DNA from: Candidatus Daviesbacteria bacterium RIFCSPHIGHO2_02_FULL_39_12
Lineage (GTDB): Bacteria > Patescibacteriota > Microgenomatia > Daviesbacterales > UBA10151
Assembly (NCBI GenBank): GCA_001777055.1
Contig: MFCX01000002.1
Location: forward strand, 15,806 to 40,346
DNA length: 24,541 nucleotides
Direction of reading: 5' to 3'
How positions within the stretch are numbered: position 1 is the stretch's first letter; each line of letters opens with the position of its first letter. A program made the position numbers and the translations under genes. The notes under the pieces are model-generated. The model made no database searches and was not told the origin of the DNA. It was given only the letters and a program-made list of their open reading frames with translations. Of this stretch, positions 14,097 through 21,960 are shown in pieces.

Positions 14097-15237
14097 TTGT
14101 TTCAGTTTCTTCAACCAATACTTCAATTTCCTCAAATTCTAAACTTTTTACCTGAGATAGAGGCTCTTCAATCAATCCTGACAAGGATCCGTGCATTGTT
14201 AGGGTATTATTCTGTAGCGTTTCTATTTCTTTTTCTTTTTCAGCCCATTGCCTTTGCATAAACATCTTTTCCTTATTCAAGTTTAGCCTCATTTTTGAAT
14301 AAGTTTCTAACATTGAATCAATTTTCTGACCAAATTCAGGACTAGTTATATAGCTATAAAGCGCCTCGATTTTTTCATTTTTACCAACAGATAAGGCTTT
14401 TGTCACTGATAAATCCAAAATGCTTTTTCTAAGAATGTTCGCAATTTGTAAAAAGGCCTCAAAACTTGCAATATAGACGCCATCTTTGAAACCAAAAAGG
14501 TTGACTTCAACTGGTAAAACCAGTGTAACCAAAACAGCAATGTCAGATTTTTCTTCCCTCATATTTTCCTTTAACTCTTCTATCCAATCTGCCTTAAAAG
14601 CTTTTGTTCTTTTACTCTCCCAAACAATTTTCCCAACCTCTCTTCCGGTCCTATCCCGTATACGCTGAACAACATCCGCTCCTTTAACTCCTTTCTTAAC
14701 AGGCAAAACTTCATCAATAGGAAATTCTCTTTTTAATATTTCCTCAAGCTCTAGCTCCATCACTTCACCTTGAAGCTGCTGAGAACCAACTGAAGCTTTT
14801 CTCTGAGCCTCGTCTAAGGATTTTTTAAGAGATTCTATGAGTTGATCTTTTTCTTTTTCTTTTAGATAAAATTTTTCTGTAACTTCAGTTTCTGTTTTTT
14901 CCTGAATTTTTTTTCTTTCTTCGTCAATCTGGCGTTGTTTTTCAAGCTCCAAATTTTTTTCTTTTTCTTCTAAATCCAAAGTTTTCTTGCGGAGCGCCAA
15001 TTCATTTTCCCTAAATGTATCTATCTCTTTCTTTTGTTTTTCCAACCGTTCTTCCAATTCCAGTTTTTCTTTTTTGTTTTTTTCATCCTGCTGTTTTTGC
15101 AGATTTTGCCATTTCTCATTATATTCATCACGTAAGCTTTGCCTTATTTTACCTTCCAGTTGAGATTTTAATGCTTCATCAATGGATATTTGTTTTTTAC
15201 AATTAGGACAAATAAGCGTTGCTACAGGAGTATCCAT
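14083..15237 (-). CDS. DUF2130 protein: zinc-knuckle, coiled coil, nuclease-like domain
   Basis: The 384-residue protein begins MDTPVATLICPNCKK with a single CPxC knuckle (C10, C13), continues with a long charged coiled coil (about 25-165, rich in Glu and Lys), and then has the conserved DUF2130 domain. That domain carries a PD-(D/E)XK-like core: KGADVVQ, then GKIVWESKRTKAFKADWIEELK (split by rough 20-residue pieces VWESKRTKAF and ADWIEELK), where D and E-x-K are in place. The family function is not established. ATG 15237 is preferred over an in-frame GTG at 15267 because the knuckle starts right after it and a TGn-extended -10 lies eleven bases before. It leads an operon with the helicase-nuclease and pepP. 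Confidence 0.85.
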   Translation of the reverse strand: MDTPVATLICPNCKKQISIDEALKSQLEGKIRQSLRDEYNEKWQNLQKQQDEKNKKEKLELEERLEKQKKEIDTFRENELALRKKTLDLEEKEKNLELEKQRQIDEERKKIQEKTETEVTEKFYLKEKEKDQLIESLKKSLDEAQRKASVGSQQLQGEVMELELEEILKREFPIDEVLPVKKGVKGADVVQRIRDRTGREVGKIVWESKRTKAFKADWIEELKENMREEKSDIAVLVTLVLPVEVNLFGFKDGVYIASFEAFLQIANILRKSILDLSVTKALSVGKNEKIEALYSYITSPEFGQKIDSMLETYSKMRLNLNKEKMFMQRQWAEKEKEIETLQNNTLTMHGSLSGLIEEPLSQVKSLEFEEIEVLVEETETNDNK

Positions 15238-15248
15238 AAACAATCGGT

Positions 15249-15257
15249 ATTTTATCA
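15249..15257 (-). promoter_or_regulatory. Extended -10 for the DUF2130 operon
   Basis: On the minus strand TG-A-TAAAAT, with eleven bases to the ATG at 15237. It is back to back with the promoter of the 15304 gene; the two share about 50 bases. Confidence 0.5.
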
Positions 15258-15268
15258 CCTGCTCCACT

Positions 15269-15297
15269 TTTGAAGTAGCGGGAGTTTAGGTTACAAT
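15269..15297 (+). promoter_or_regulatory. Leaderless promoter of the 15304 gene
   Basis: TTTGAA at 15269-15274 (or TTGAAG at 15270-15275), 16-17 bases, TACAAT at 15292-15297, then exactly six bases to the ATG. Confidence 0.65.
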
Positions 15298-15303
15298 TAA
15301 ATC

Positions 15304-15624
15304 ATGCGTCATTTCCTGACCAGATTCGTTCCAGCTGTTATTTTTTGGGGGATTTTCGTTTATGAAGTCTTTAACCTAAGTTATCCTGATAGCTTAACTC
15401 AAGCAAATTGGCAGCAAATTTTATTCTTCTTTACCCCTCTTTTTTTGGCTTTTGTATTTTCAGCCAATATTTTTGTAAAAAATATTCTTATATCATCTTC
15501 CCTATCTTTAGGGCTAATTTTTTTATTAGTCCTAAAAGCCTTAGATTCTTTAAATATTATTACCGGCATTTTAATTTTAGCTGCAGTGGGTTTTTTAATA
15601 AGTTATTTTGCAAAAAAAAGATAA
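15304..15624 (+). CDS. Small membrane protein, unknown function
   Basis: I do not recognise a family. The 106-residue protein is almost all hydrophobic, with probably four membrane helices (about 8-26, 39-57, 59-78 and 84-102) and a basic C-terminal tail (FAKKR). The ATG is fixed by a TACAAT box six bases upstream. It lies between the divergent DUF2130 operon and metG; a G-tract repeat carrying the metG promoter separates it from metG, so it may be transcribed alone. Confidence 0.75.
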   Translation: MRHFLTRFVPAVIFWGIFVYEVFNLSYPDSLTQANWQQILFFFTPLFLAFVFSANIFVKNILISSSLSLGLIFLLVLKALDSLNIITGILILAAVGFLISYFAKKR

Positions 15625-15631
15625 ATATTAA

Positions 15632-15661
15632 GGGTATTTGGGGAATTAGGGAGATTTGGGG
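15632..15661 (+). repeat. G-tract repeat / canonical G-quadruplex motif over the metG promoter
   Basis: GGG, GGGG, GGG and GGGG start at 15632, 15640, 15649 and 15658 with loops of five, five and six bases. The last three tracts are nine bases apart. The array ends directly against the metG TATAAT and supplies a possible -35 (TTGGGG). Confidence 0.7.
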
Positions 15662-15667
15662 TATAAT
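15638..15667 (+). promoter_or_regulatory. Leaderless promoter of metG
   Basis: TATAAT at 15662-15667 is followed by exactly six bases and then ATG at 15674. TTGGGG at 15638-15643 lies 18 bases before the -10 and is part of the G-tract repeat. Confidence 0.7.
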
Positions 15668-15673
15668 CCACGC

Positions 15674-17074
15674 ATGAAGAAATATTTCGCGACAACTCCA
15701 ATTTATTATGTTAACGATGTTCCCCACATAGGTCATACCTATACCACTGTTGCAGCCGATGTAATAACCCGTTACTGGAAACAAAAGACCTACGATGCCA
15801 GATTGCTCACCGGAACAGATGAACACGGAGCAAAAATTGCCGAGGCGGCTAAAAAACATAGCAAAAAACCTAAACAATATGCAGATGAAATATCAGACAA
15901 GTTTAAGGAAGCTTGGAAAAGTTTAAATATAGATTATGTAAGGTTTATTAGAACTACGGATGAAGACCATATAAGAATAGCTCAGGATTTTTTGCAAAAA
16001 CTATATGACAGAGGAGCAATAGACCCAAAACCGAGACTTTATAAAGGGCTTTATTGTGTGGGCCATGAAAAATTTATGTCCAAAGAAGAACTTGTTAATG
16101 GTTTATGCCCTGATCACCAAACCAAACCGATTGAACATTCAGAAGAAAATTACTATTTAAAACTAAGTAATTACACACAGCAACTAGAGGAAGTTATTTC
16201 TACCGATAAACTTAAAATTCGGCCCATATCTCGGAAAAATGAGATTTTAGGAAAACTTAAGCAAGGGGTAGAAGATATATCAATTTCAAGAGCTAATCTG
16301 GAGTGGGGTATTCAATTGCCGTTTGATAAATCCCATACTTCATATGTTTGGATCGAGGCTTTAATTAACTACTATACCTATGGCTCACAAAACGGAGTCT
16401 GGCCCGCTGATTTACACTTAGTAGGTAAAGATATCTTGTGGTTTCATACAATTATTTGGGGAACTATGCTACTCGCTATAGGAGAAGGATTGCCAAAAGA
16501 GGTTTTTGCGCATGGTTTCTTTACTATTAACGGCCAGAAAATGTCAAAGACAATTGGGAATGTTATTTCACCACAAGATTTAGTTGCAAAATATGGAGTT
16601 GACGGAGCAAGATACGTGCTTTTAGCAGCTTTCCCTTTTGGCGAAGACGGCGATTTTTCTTGGGATGCGCTTAATAGAATTTATAATGCAGATTTAGCCA
16701 ATGGGTTAGGTAATTTAGTTGCCAGAATCTACCGATTATTTACAAATCATACATTTAATCATAAACTTAAATCTGCGACGGGAGAAAACAACATTAGGGT
16801 GGAATCATATAAATCATTGATTGAGGACCTTCAATTTTCAGTGGCATTGAAAATCATAAGAAAAGAAATAAAAGATCTAGATATTGAAATAAATAATGCA
16901 AAACCCTGGGAACTGGGGACAAACGAACAAAAGGCTTTCCTGCAGAGAATTGTTCCACGTATTCTATTAATAGCCGATTTACTCCAACCATTTTTACCCC
17001 AAACTGCAGAAAAAATTCTTAAACAATTTTCCGGACAAGTTAAATCTTCTGCTCCGCTTTTTCCCAGAATATAA
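15674..17074 (+). CDS. metG: Methionyl-tRNA synthetase
   Basis: Charges tRNA-Met in the cytoplasm. The 466-residue class Ia enzyme has the signature PHIGH (HIGH at 18-21) and the KMSKS loop as KMSKT (about 288). It ends after the anticodon-binding helical domain and lacks the C-terminal EMAP/OB dimerisation domain. The zinc knuckle region reads YCVGHE and later LCPDH, so the second Cys of the usual C-x2-C is His; C-x2-H with C-x2-H could still bind one zinc. The start at 15674 is set by the promoter and by the family N-terminus KKYFATTPIYYVN. tatD follows two bases after the stop, so they form an operon. Confidence 0.96.
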   Translation: MKKYFATTPIYYVNDVPHIGHTYTTVAADVITRYWKQKTYDARLLTGTDEHGAKIAEAAKKHSKKPKQYADEISDKFKEAWKSLNIDYVRFIRTTDEDHIRIAQDFLQKLYDRGAIDPKPRLYKGLYCVGHEKFMSKEELVNGLCPDHQTKPIEHSEENYYLKLSNYTQQLEEVISTDKLKIRPISRKNEILGKLKQGVEDISISRANLEWGIQLPFDKSHTSYVWIEALINYYTYGSQNGVWPADLHLVGKDILWFHTIIWGTMLLAIGEGLPKEVFAHGFFTINGQKMSKTIGNVISPQDLVAKYGVDGARYVLLAAFPFGEDGDFSWDALNRIYNADLANGLGNLVARIYRLFTNHTFNHKLKSATGENNIRVESYKSLIEDLQFSVALKIIRKEIKDLDIEINNAKPWELGTNEQKAFLQRIVPRILLIADLLQPFLPQTAEKILKQFSGQVKSSAPLFPRI

Positions 17075-17076
17075 AT

Positions 17077-17916
17077 ATGTTAATTGATACACACGCGCAT
17101 TTATATTGGGATTTATTTAGTAAAGATTTAAATGAGGTCATAGACCGCTCCCTAGAGGCTAGGGTAACAACTATTATCAACGTTGGGATTGATATTGAAA
17201 AAAGTAAACAAGCCCTAAAACAGACAGAAAAATTATCAAAAATTAAAAATCTCTCAGTTTACTCCACTATTGGAATCCATCCGCATGAGGCTGTTAAATT
17301 CGGGGGATTAGATGAATTAGAAGAAATATATAAAAGTAATCCGGAAAAAGTCGTTGCAGTGGGAGAATGCGGACTGGATTATTTTTTACAGGAAGAGTAT
17401 ATAAAGCTTCCAGATGGGACTTCCCTATCCGAAGATCAGGTTAAAAACTTACAAAGAAAATTATTTCAAGCGCAAATTGATTTGGCAAAGAAATTAAATC
17501 TTCCCTTAATCGTCCATTGCCGAGATGACAGATCTAAAAATCCTTCTAATACTGAATGTTGGGACGAGGTATTGGAGATGACCAAAGATTGGTTCGGTAT
17601 ATACCATTGTTATTCCGGTCTACCCCATAATACAAAATACATAATACATAATACTAATTTTTTAATTTCTTTTGCAGCTATTATTACTTATCCTAAAAAT
17701 GATTATTTGCGGGAAGCTGCCAAAATTTTGCCCTTAGAGAGAATAGTTCTGGAAACAGATTGCCCTTTTTTGCCACCCCAATCCAAACGCGGCCAAAGAA
17801 ATGAACCAGCCGGTGTTAGAGAAATTGCTGAAGTTATAGCGAACTTAAAAAGGTTACCTTTAGAAGAAATCGCTCTTCAAACCACCAAAAATGTTAAAAT
17901 AGTATTCAATCTTTAG
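17077..17916 (+). CDS. tatD: TatD family metal-dependent hydrolase
   Basis: A TIM-barrel DNase-type hydrolase. Metal ligands are visible: the H-x-H of IDTHAHLYW, the Glu of AVGECGLDYF, His of LPLIVHCRDD, His of GIYHCYSG and Asp of VLETDCPFL. The length (279) is slightly above the usual 255-265 because of an extra loop after GLDYF. The segment after YHCYSG, which in relatives is a helix of the type LELAKxALDLGF, is encoded here by a 7-bp tandem repeat (HNTKYIIHNTN) while the following FLISFAAIITYPKND is normal. The metG-tatD order is common in bacteria. The downstream glycosyltransferase starts ten bases later with a real SD (GAGGG at 17916-17920). Confidence 0.93.
   Translation: MLIDTHAHLYWDLFSKDLNEVIDRSLEARVTTIINVGIDIEKSKQALKQTEKLSKIKNLSVYSTIGIHPHEAVKFGGLDELEEIYKSNPEKVVAVGECGLDYFLQEEYIKLPDGTSLSEDQVKNLQRKLFQAQIDLAKKLNLPLIVHCRDDRSKNPSNTECWDEVLEMTKDWFGIYHCYSGLPHNTKYIIHNTNFLISFAAIITYPKNDYLREAAKILPLERIVLETDCPFLPPQSKRGQRNEPAGVREIAEVIANLKRLPLEEIALQTTKNVKIVFNL
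17628..17655 (+). repeat. Four-unit 7-bp repeat inside tatD
   Basis: TAATACA, AAATACA, TAATACA, TAATACT follow each other without gaps. The reading phase rotates through the array, giving the HNTKYIIHNTN stretch in a helix position that is otherwise variable in the family. Confidence 0.7.
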
Positions 17917-17920
17917 AGGG
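17916..17920 (+). promoter_or_regulatory. Shine-Dalgarno site of the GT2 gene
   Basis: GAGGG lies six bases before the ATG at 17927 and overlaps the tatD stop codon. It stands out because most gene starts in this window have no SD. Confidence 0.6.
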
Positions 17921-17926
17921 TAACTT

Positions 17927-19702
17927 ATGCGTATACTTTTGGTCTTTTTTATTGGCTTTCTGTCATTTTTTTATCTTGCCGAAATTTTAAGGCGTCTTTC
18001 TAAAAACATCCGATATTCATTTTTGGGAGTGATTTTTATCTTCGCCGGTTTTTTAACCGGCTTTTTTGGCCAAAGCTATTTATCAGCCGGGCTGAATGTT
18101 TTAACTGCTTTTTTCCTAATAGGGTCGGGGCTCGGGTTAGTAGTTCATCATCTTTTATCCCAACGCTTTATCTTTTTTGAAAAGTTAGAAAAAGAATTTG
18201 TTCTAAAACACGAGAATGCTTTCGAAAGAATACTGGAAATCTTACCGGGTCTGACAACCTGGATTGCTTTAACCTCTCCTATCTGGCTCTCTTTCACCTT
18301 GCCGTATGCCGTAGCTTATTTAATCTTAATTGCCGATGTTTACTGGTTACTCACCGCTTTAAGGATTGGGGTATTAATTATTTTAGGCTACAGAAAGATG
18401 AATTGGGCTAAAAATCAAGACTGGCAGCAAAGATTAAAAACGGATTTCCAAAACGATTGGAGTAAATATGATCATCTGATTTTAATCCCTACCTTCAAAG
18501 AACCGTTGTCTGTTTTGTCTGCCACTTTTAACGCAGTTTACAACAGTAAATATCCTAAAGATAAAATATTTTTGGCAGTCGGGTTTGAGGAAAGGGATAA
18601 CAGACAAAAAATCGAAAACACTCGTGCTTATTTAAAAAAAATTGAGAGAAAAATTGCCGGCGTATTTACCACCATTCACCCTTTTAATCTACAGGGTGAG
18701 GTTGCGGGCCAAGGCTCTAATAAAAACTGGATGATCAAAAATGCTGTTTCAGAACTTGGAAGAAGAGGGGTAAAATCGGAGAATGTTTTTGTAACTACCC
18801 TGGACGCTGACTTTGTAATACATCCTCATTTTTTGGCAGGCAGTTTGTATAAGTATCTATCTCTACCAAAGGCTCAAAGGGATAAAAGAACATTTACAGG
18901 AGTATTTTTATACCACAATAATTATTGGCAAACCCCGACACCAATGCGGCTTATGGCAACCGGTACCAGCTTTTGGCAGTTGGCGGAAATGGCCGGGTCC
19001 GACAAATATATGAATTATTCTTCCATGTCTATTAATTTAAAGGCTCTTTTAGATATCGGGGGTTGGATTCCTGATAAGGTTAATGATGACTCAGGCTTTT
19101 ACTGGAAAGCTTACTACCATTTTAACGGTGATTATAAAGTGATCCCGCACTTTTTACCTATTTCTGCTGATGCGGTGCAGGATACTACCCTGCTCAAAAC
19201 CTTTCAAAACCAGTATTTCCAGATTAAAAGATGGGCTTATGGAGTGGAACACATTCCCTTCATTGTCAAGCAATATTTCCAAAAAGAAATAGATTTTTGG
19301 GATAAAACGGATAAGTTACTGTTTAAATTATGGGGGGATTTAAAATGGGGCTTTTTGGCAATCTTTGTCACTTTTGGGAGTCTATTTATTCCACTAGTCA
19401 ATCCCAATTTTAAGGAATCGGTTTTATCTGTCAACTTACCAATTGTCTCTTCCTGGATACTGACTGCTGCCTTTTTTGGCTTATTTGCCACAATCTTTGT
19501 TCATGAGAAAACTGTACCCAAAAGACCAAGGAACTGGGGGATCTTCAGGATAATTTGGTCATATATTCAGTGGCTTTTAATACCTATCATTTTGATTACC
19601 ATTTCGTCTTTGCCGGCCATAGATGCCCAAACCTCTTTAATGTTTGGCAAAAAAATGGAATTTAGGGTCACTACCAAAACCCGGCTTTTGAAAGAAACAT
19701 GA
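17927..19702 (+). CDS. Membrane glycosyltransferase, family GT2
   Basis: An integral membrane processive-type glycosyltransferase of 591 residues. Several hydrophobic helices (about 1-20, 30-50, 53-75, 105-155) precede the cytoplasmic GT-A domain: HLILIPTFKEP (nucleotide-binding strand), LDADF (about 291, metal-binding DxD), a DDSGFYWKAY acceptor motif (replacing ED), and QIKRW (about 430, the QxxRW signature of processive GT2 enzymes). Three or four C-terminal helices follow. It is first in a four-gene run with no gap above 5 bp, together with WecA-like and UbiA-like enzymes, so it probably builds a cell-surface glycan on a polyprenyl carrier. The sugar is not predictable from sequence alone. 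Confidence 0.9.
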   Translation: MRILLVFFIGFLSFFYLAEILRRLSKNIRYSFLGVIFIFAGFLTGFFGQSYLSAGLNVLTAFFLIGSGLGLVVHHLLSQRFIFFEKLEKEFVLKHENAFERILEILPGLTTWIALTSPIWLSFTLPYAVAYLILIADVYWLLTALRIGVLIILGYRKMNWAKNQDWQQRLKTDFQNDWSKYDHLILIPTFKEPLSVLSATFNAVYNSKYPKDKIFLAVGFEERDNRQKIENTRAYLKKIERKIAGVFTTIHPFNLQGEVAGQGSNKNWMIKNAVSELGRRGVKSENVFVTTLDADFVIHPHFLAGSLYKYLSLPKAQRDKRTFTGVFLYHNNYWQTPTPMRLMATGTSFWQLAEMAGSDKYMNYSSMSINLKALLDIGGWIPDKVNDDSGFYWKAYYHFNGDYKVIPHFLPISADAVQDTTLLKTFQNQYFQIKRWAYGVEHIPFIVKQYFQKEIDFWDKTDKLLFKLWGDLKWGFLAIFVTFGSLFIPLVNPNFKESVLSVNLPIVSSWILTAAFFGLFATIFVHEKTVPKRPRNWGIFRIIWSYIQWLLIPIILITISSLPAIDAQTSLMFGKKMEFRVTTKTRLLKET

Positions 19703-20028
19703 AATTAAACAGGGCAAACCAGCTTAATCTAATACCCGCATTTTGTGCCGGACTGATTGCTGCCTCCATCTTAATTTTAGACAAGTCCCTGCCGCCCAAG
19801 CTACCTCTATTTTATTCTCTGCCTTGGGGAGATGCCCAGCTTGCCAGTCCCCAGCAATTATTTATTATTCCCTCTGTAATTATCCTAATCACTCTCTTAA
19901 ATCTAACCATCAGCCGGCAATTGCACTATTCACAAGGTTTTTTCAAAAAGGTTTTACTTTTTTACTCGCTTTTGACTGCCATTATTCTAACGATTACCTT
20001 TTTTAAAATAGTTTTCATTTTTATTTAA
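19699..20028 (+). CDS. Small membrane protein in the glycan operon
   Basis: I do not recognise a named family. The 109-residue protein has about three hydrophobic helices (8-27, 50-70, 85-108) and a conserved-looking loop LPPKLPLFYSLPWGDAQLA, a pattern that recurs in small membrane proteins next to envelope glycosyltransferases (family knowledge is weak). Its ATG overlaps the stop of the GT2 gene in an ATGA arrangement, so it is translationally coupled. The next gene starts four bases after its stop. Confidence 0.75.
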   Translation: MKLNRANQLNLIPAFCAGLIAASILILDKSLPPKLPLFYSLPWGDAQLASPQQLFIIPSVIILITLLNLTISRQLHYSQGFFKKVLLFYSLLTAIILTITFFKIVFIFI

Positions 20029-20032
20029 ATTT

Positions 20033-21082
20033 ATGGATTTTTTGATCGCTGCTATTGCCGCCTTTTTAGTCACTGCTTTCACCATCCCTCCTACTATTAT
20101 TTTTGCCAAAAAATTTAATCTTTTGGATAATCCAAAGCTTCGACCCCACCCTGCCCACACCCAGCAAAGAATTGTGCCAAGAGCCGGAGGGCTAGCTATT
20201 TTCATTGGTCTTTTGGCAACTATTTTGCTTTTTACATCTTTGGATAAATCTACTATTGGAATCTTAGCCAGCCTAACTATTCTTTTAGTCATAGGACTCC
20301 TGGATGACCGTTATCAGAATCTTTCTCCCTATTTCCGTTTAATTAGTCAGTTTGCGGCAGCAATTATATTCGTATTAAGCGGGGTCGGAATTAATTTTAT
20401 TACCAATCCTTTAGGCGGCATTATTCGTTTAGATGCTATAGAAATCCTGCCTCAAGTCTTGGCTGTAATATGGATTGTTTGGATAATGAATATGATTAAC
20501 TGGTCAAAAGGAGTAGACGGCCAAATGCCTGGCATAGTTACGGTTTCAGCTATAGTTTTAGGCGTACTTTCTTTAAAGTTAAATTCAGGATCAGACCTAG
20601 CCCAAGCCAACGTAGCTAAATTAGCTTTTATTACAGCCGGAACATCTTTAGGTCTCTTGATCTTTAACTGGCATCCGGCCAAAATTTTCCCCGGGTTTTC
20701 CGGCTCAACCATTCTGGGATTCATGATTGCGGTATTAGCTATTTTGTCGGGAGCAAAATTGGCCACTGCAGGATTGGCGCTCTTGATTCCTGCCACAGAT
20801 TTTGCCTACACTTTTACACGGCGCCTGTTGCAAGGTAATTCGCCGGTCTGGGGAGACAGGGGACATTTACACCACAAATTGCTTGAGCAAGGTTTAACCC
20901 ATCAGCAGATCTCCTTGTTTTACATTTTAGGATCTGTTATCTTAGGCTTTATAGCTTTAAGTTTATCTTCCCAAGGTAAACTGTTTGCGGCAAGCTTGGT
21001 AGCAACAATTTTATTAGGAGCTATACTATGGCTAAATTTCTTTGGGGGCTTATCAAAGCCACAAGACCCAGACAGTGGATAA
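20033..21082 (+). CDS. WecA/MraY-like polyprenyl-phosphate sugar-1-phosphate transferase
   Basis: An integral membrane protein of 349 residues of the glycosyltransferase-4 family, which moves HexNAc-1-phosphate from a UDP-sugar to polyprenyl phosphate. Marks include RIVPRAGGLAIF (residues 46-57), the acidic pair in LLDDRYQNLSP (D91, D92), and the late motif RGHLHHKLLEQGL. The catalytic loop that usually reads N-x-x-N-x-x-D-G-x-D-G is NMINWSKGVDG (152-162): the first Asp is Lys158, while D161 remains. About ten membrane helices are expected. The 3' end contains the SD and start of the UbiA-like gene (55-bp overlap). It likely starts the lipid-linked glycan in this operon. Confidence 0.9.
   Translation: MDFLIAAIAAFLVTAFTIPPTIIFAKKFNLLDNPKLRPHPAHTQQRIVPRAGGLAIFIGLLATILLFTSLDKSTIGILASLTILLVIGLLDDRYQNLSPYFRLISQFAAAIIFVLSGVGINFITNPLGGIIRLDAIEILPQVLAVIWIVWIMNMINWSKGVDGQMPGIVTVSAIVLGVLSLKLNSGSDLAQANVAKLAFITAGTSLGLLIFNWHPAKIFPGFSGSTILGFMIAVLAILSGAKLATAGLALLIPATDFAYTFTRRLLQGNSPVWGDRGHLHHKLLEQGLTHQQISLFYILGSVILGFIALSLSSQGKLFAASLVATILLGAILWLNFFGGLSKPQDPDSG
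21016..21020 (+). promoter_or_regulatory. Shine-Dalgarno site of the UbiA-like gene
   Basis: AGGAG, seven bases before the ATG at 21028, inside the upstream gene. It supports the overlapping start rather than a later one. Confidence 0.65.
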
Positions 21083-21960
21083 AAAATTTTGCAGTCTTTG
21101 CGGCGCTTATTTTTTCCGGCAATTTACTGGACAGAACCAGCCAAATCAAGAGCTTAGAAGCTTTTACCCTGTTTTGTATTTTTTCCTCAGCTACCTATTT
21201 ATTAAATGACGTTTTCGATATTGACAGAGACAGGCTTCATCCTTTTAAAAGCAAGCGTCCTGTTGCCTCGGGACTAATCAGCGCACCTGTCGCGACAAGC
21301 CTAGCTCTACTTTTAATCATCATTTTTTTGCCCATTGCTTATAACTTGTCCCCAACCTTTTTCTTTGCCTGCCTAACTTATCTGCTGCTGCAACTGTCCT
21401 ACTCCGGTTACTTAAAACGCGTTATTCTGCTGGATGTGTTAGTCATTGCTGCCGGGTTTGTCCTGAGAGTTTACGGCGGAGTTTGGGCGATTGATGCGCA
21501 TTTAAATGTCTGGTTTTTATTATCTATCACCTCGTTTGCCCTCTTTTTGGCCATTGGGAAAAGGAGATCAGAGCGCACCTTGATGGAGGCACAGGCTGCC
21601 CGCCACAGAGAAACCCTTCTTCATTATCCCGAGAGTTTACTGGATATCTTAACAGGCATGTTTGCTACTTCTGCCTGGTTAACCTATGCTTTTTTTGCCT
21701 TTTTACAACCGCCTATCCAGGCCCGCCAAGCTTTATCTTTTTTACTGGGCGGTTTTGAACTGCCCTTCGGGGAAGCTAAGTACTTAATGGCCACCGTGCC
21801 GGTGGTAATTTATGGAGTAATGAGATATCTATATATTATCTATGAGAAAAAAGAGGGTGAGTCGCCGGAAAGAGTTTTGTTATCGGATCAACCTCTGCTT
21901 TCCACAGTTCTGCTTTGGTTAATTTTGGTCATAGGCATAGTTTATTATCTGGGAGCTTAA
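21028..21960 (+). CDS. UbiA-family prenyltransferase, decaprenyl-phosphate phosphoribosyltransferase-like
   Basis: An integral membrane protein of 310 residues. The first motif RPRQWIKN (13-20) and the Asp-rich motif NDVFDIDRDRLHP (60-72) followed by SKRPVASG match the DPPR synthase branch of the UbiA family (Rv3806c type), which transfers ribose-phosphate from PRPP to polyprenyl phosphate; the product is the precursor of decaprenyl-phosphoryl arabinose. YSGYLKRVILLDVLVIAAGF carries the second motif area. In this operon it would supply a pentose donor for a surface glycan. The epimerase genes (DprE1/DprE2-like) are not in the window. Membrane helices: about nine. The 3' end overlaps the convergent gene by 4 bp (TTAA). 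Confidence 0.88.
   Translation: MAKFLWGLIKATRPRQWIKNFAVFAALIFSGNLLDRTSQIKSLEAFTLFCIFSSATYLLNDVFDIDRDRLHPFKSKRPVASGLISAPVATSLALLLIIIFLPIAYNLSPTFFFACLTYLLLQLSYSGYLKRVILLDVLVIAAGFVLRVYGGVWAIDAHLNVWFLLSITSFALFLAIGKRRSERTLMEAQAARHRETLLHYPESLLDILTGMFATSAWLTYAFFAFLQPPIQARQALSFLLGGFELPFGEAKYLMATVPVVIYGVMRYLYIIYEKKEGESPERVLLSDQPLLSTVLLWLILVIGIVYYLGA

Noticed and set aside
15408..15677. Alternative plus-strand frame overlapping the small membrane protein and metG start
   Set aside because: It is a +1 shadow of the membrane-protein gene and lacks a start signal.
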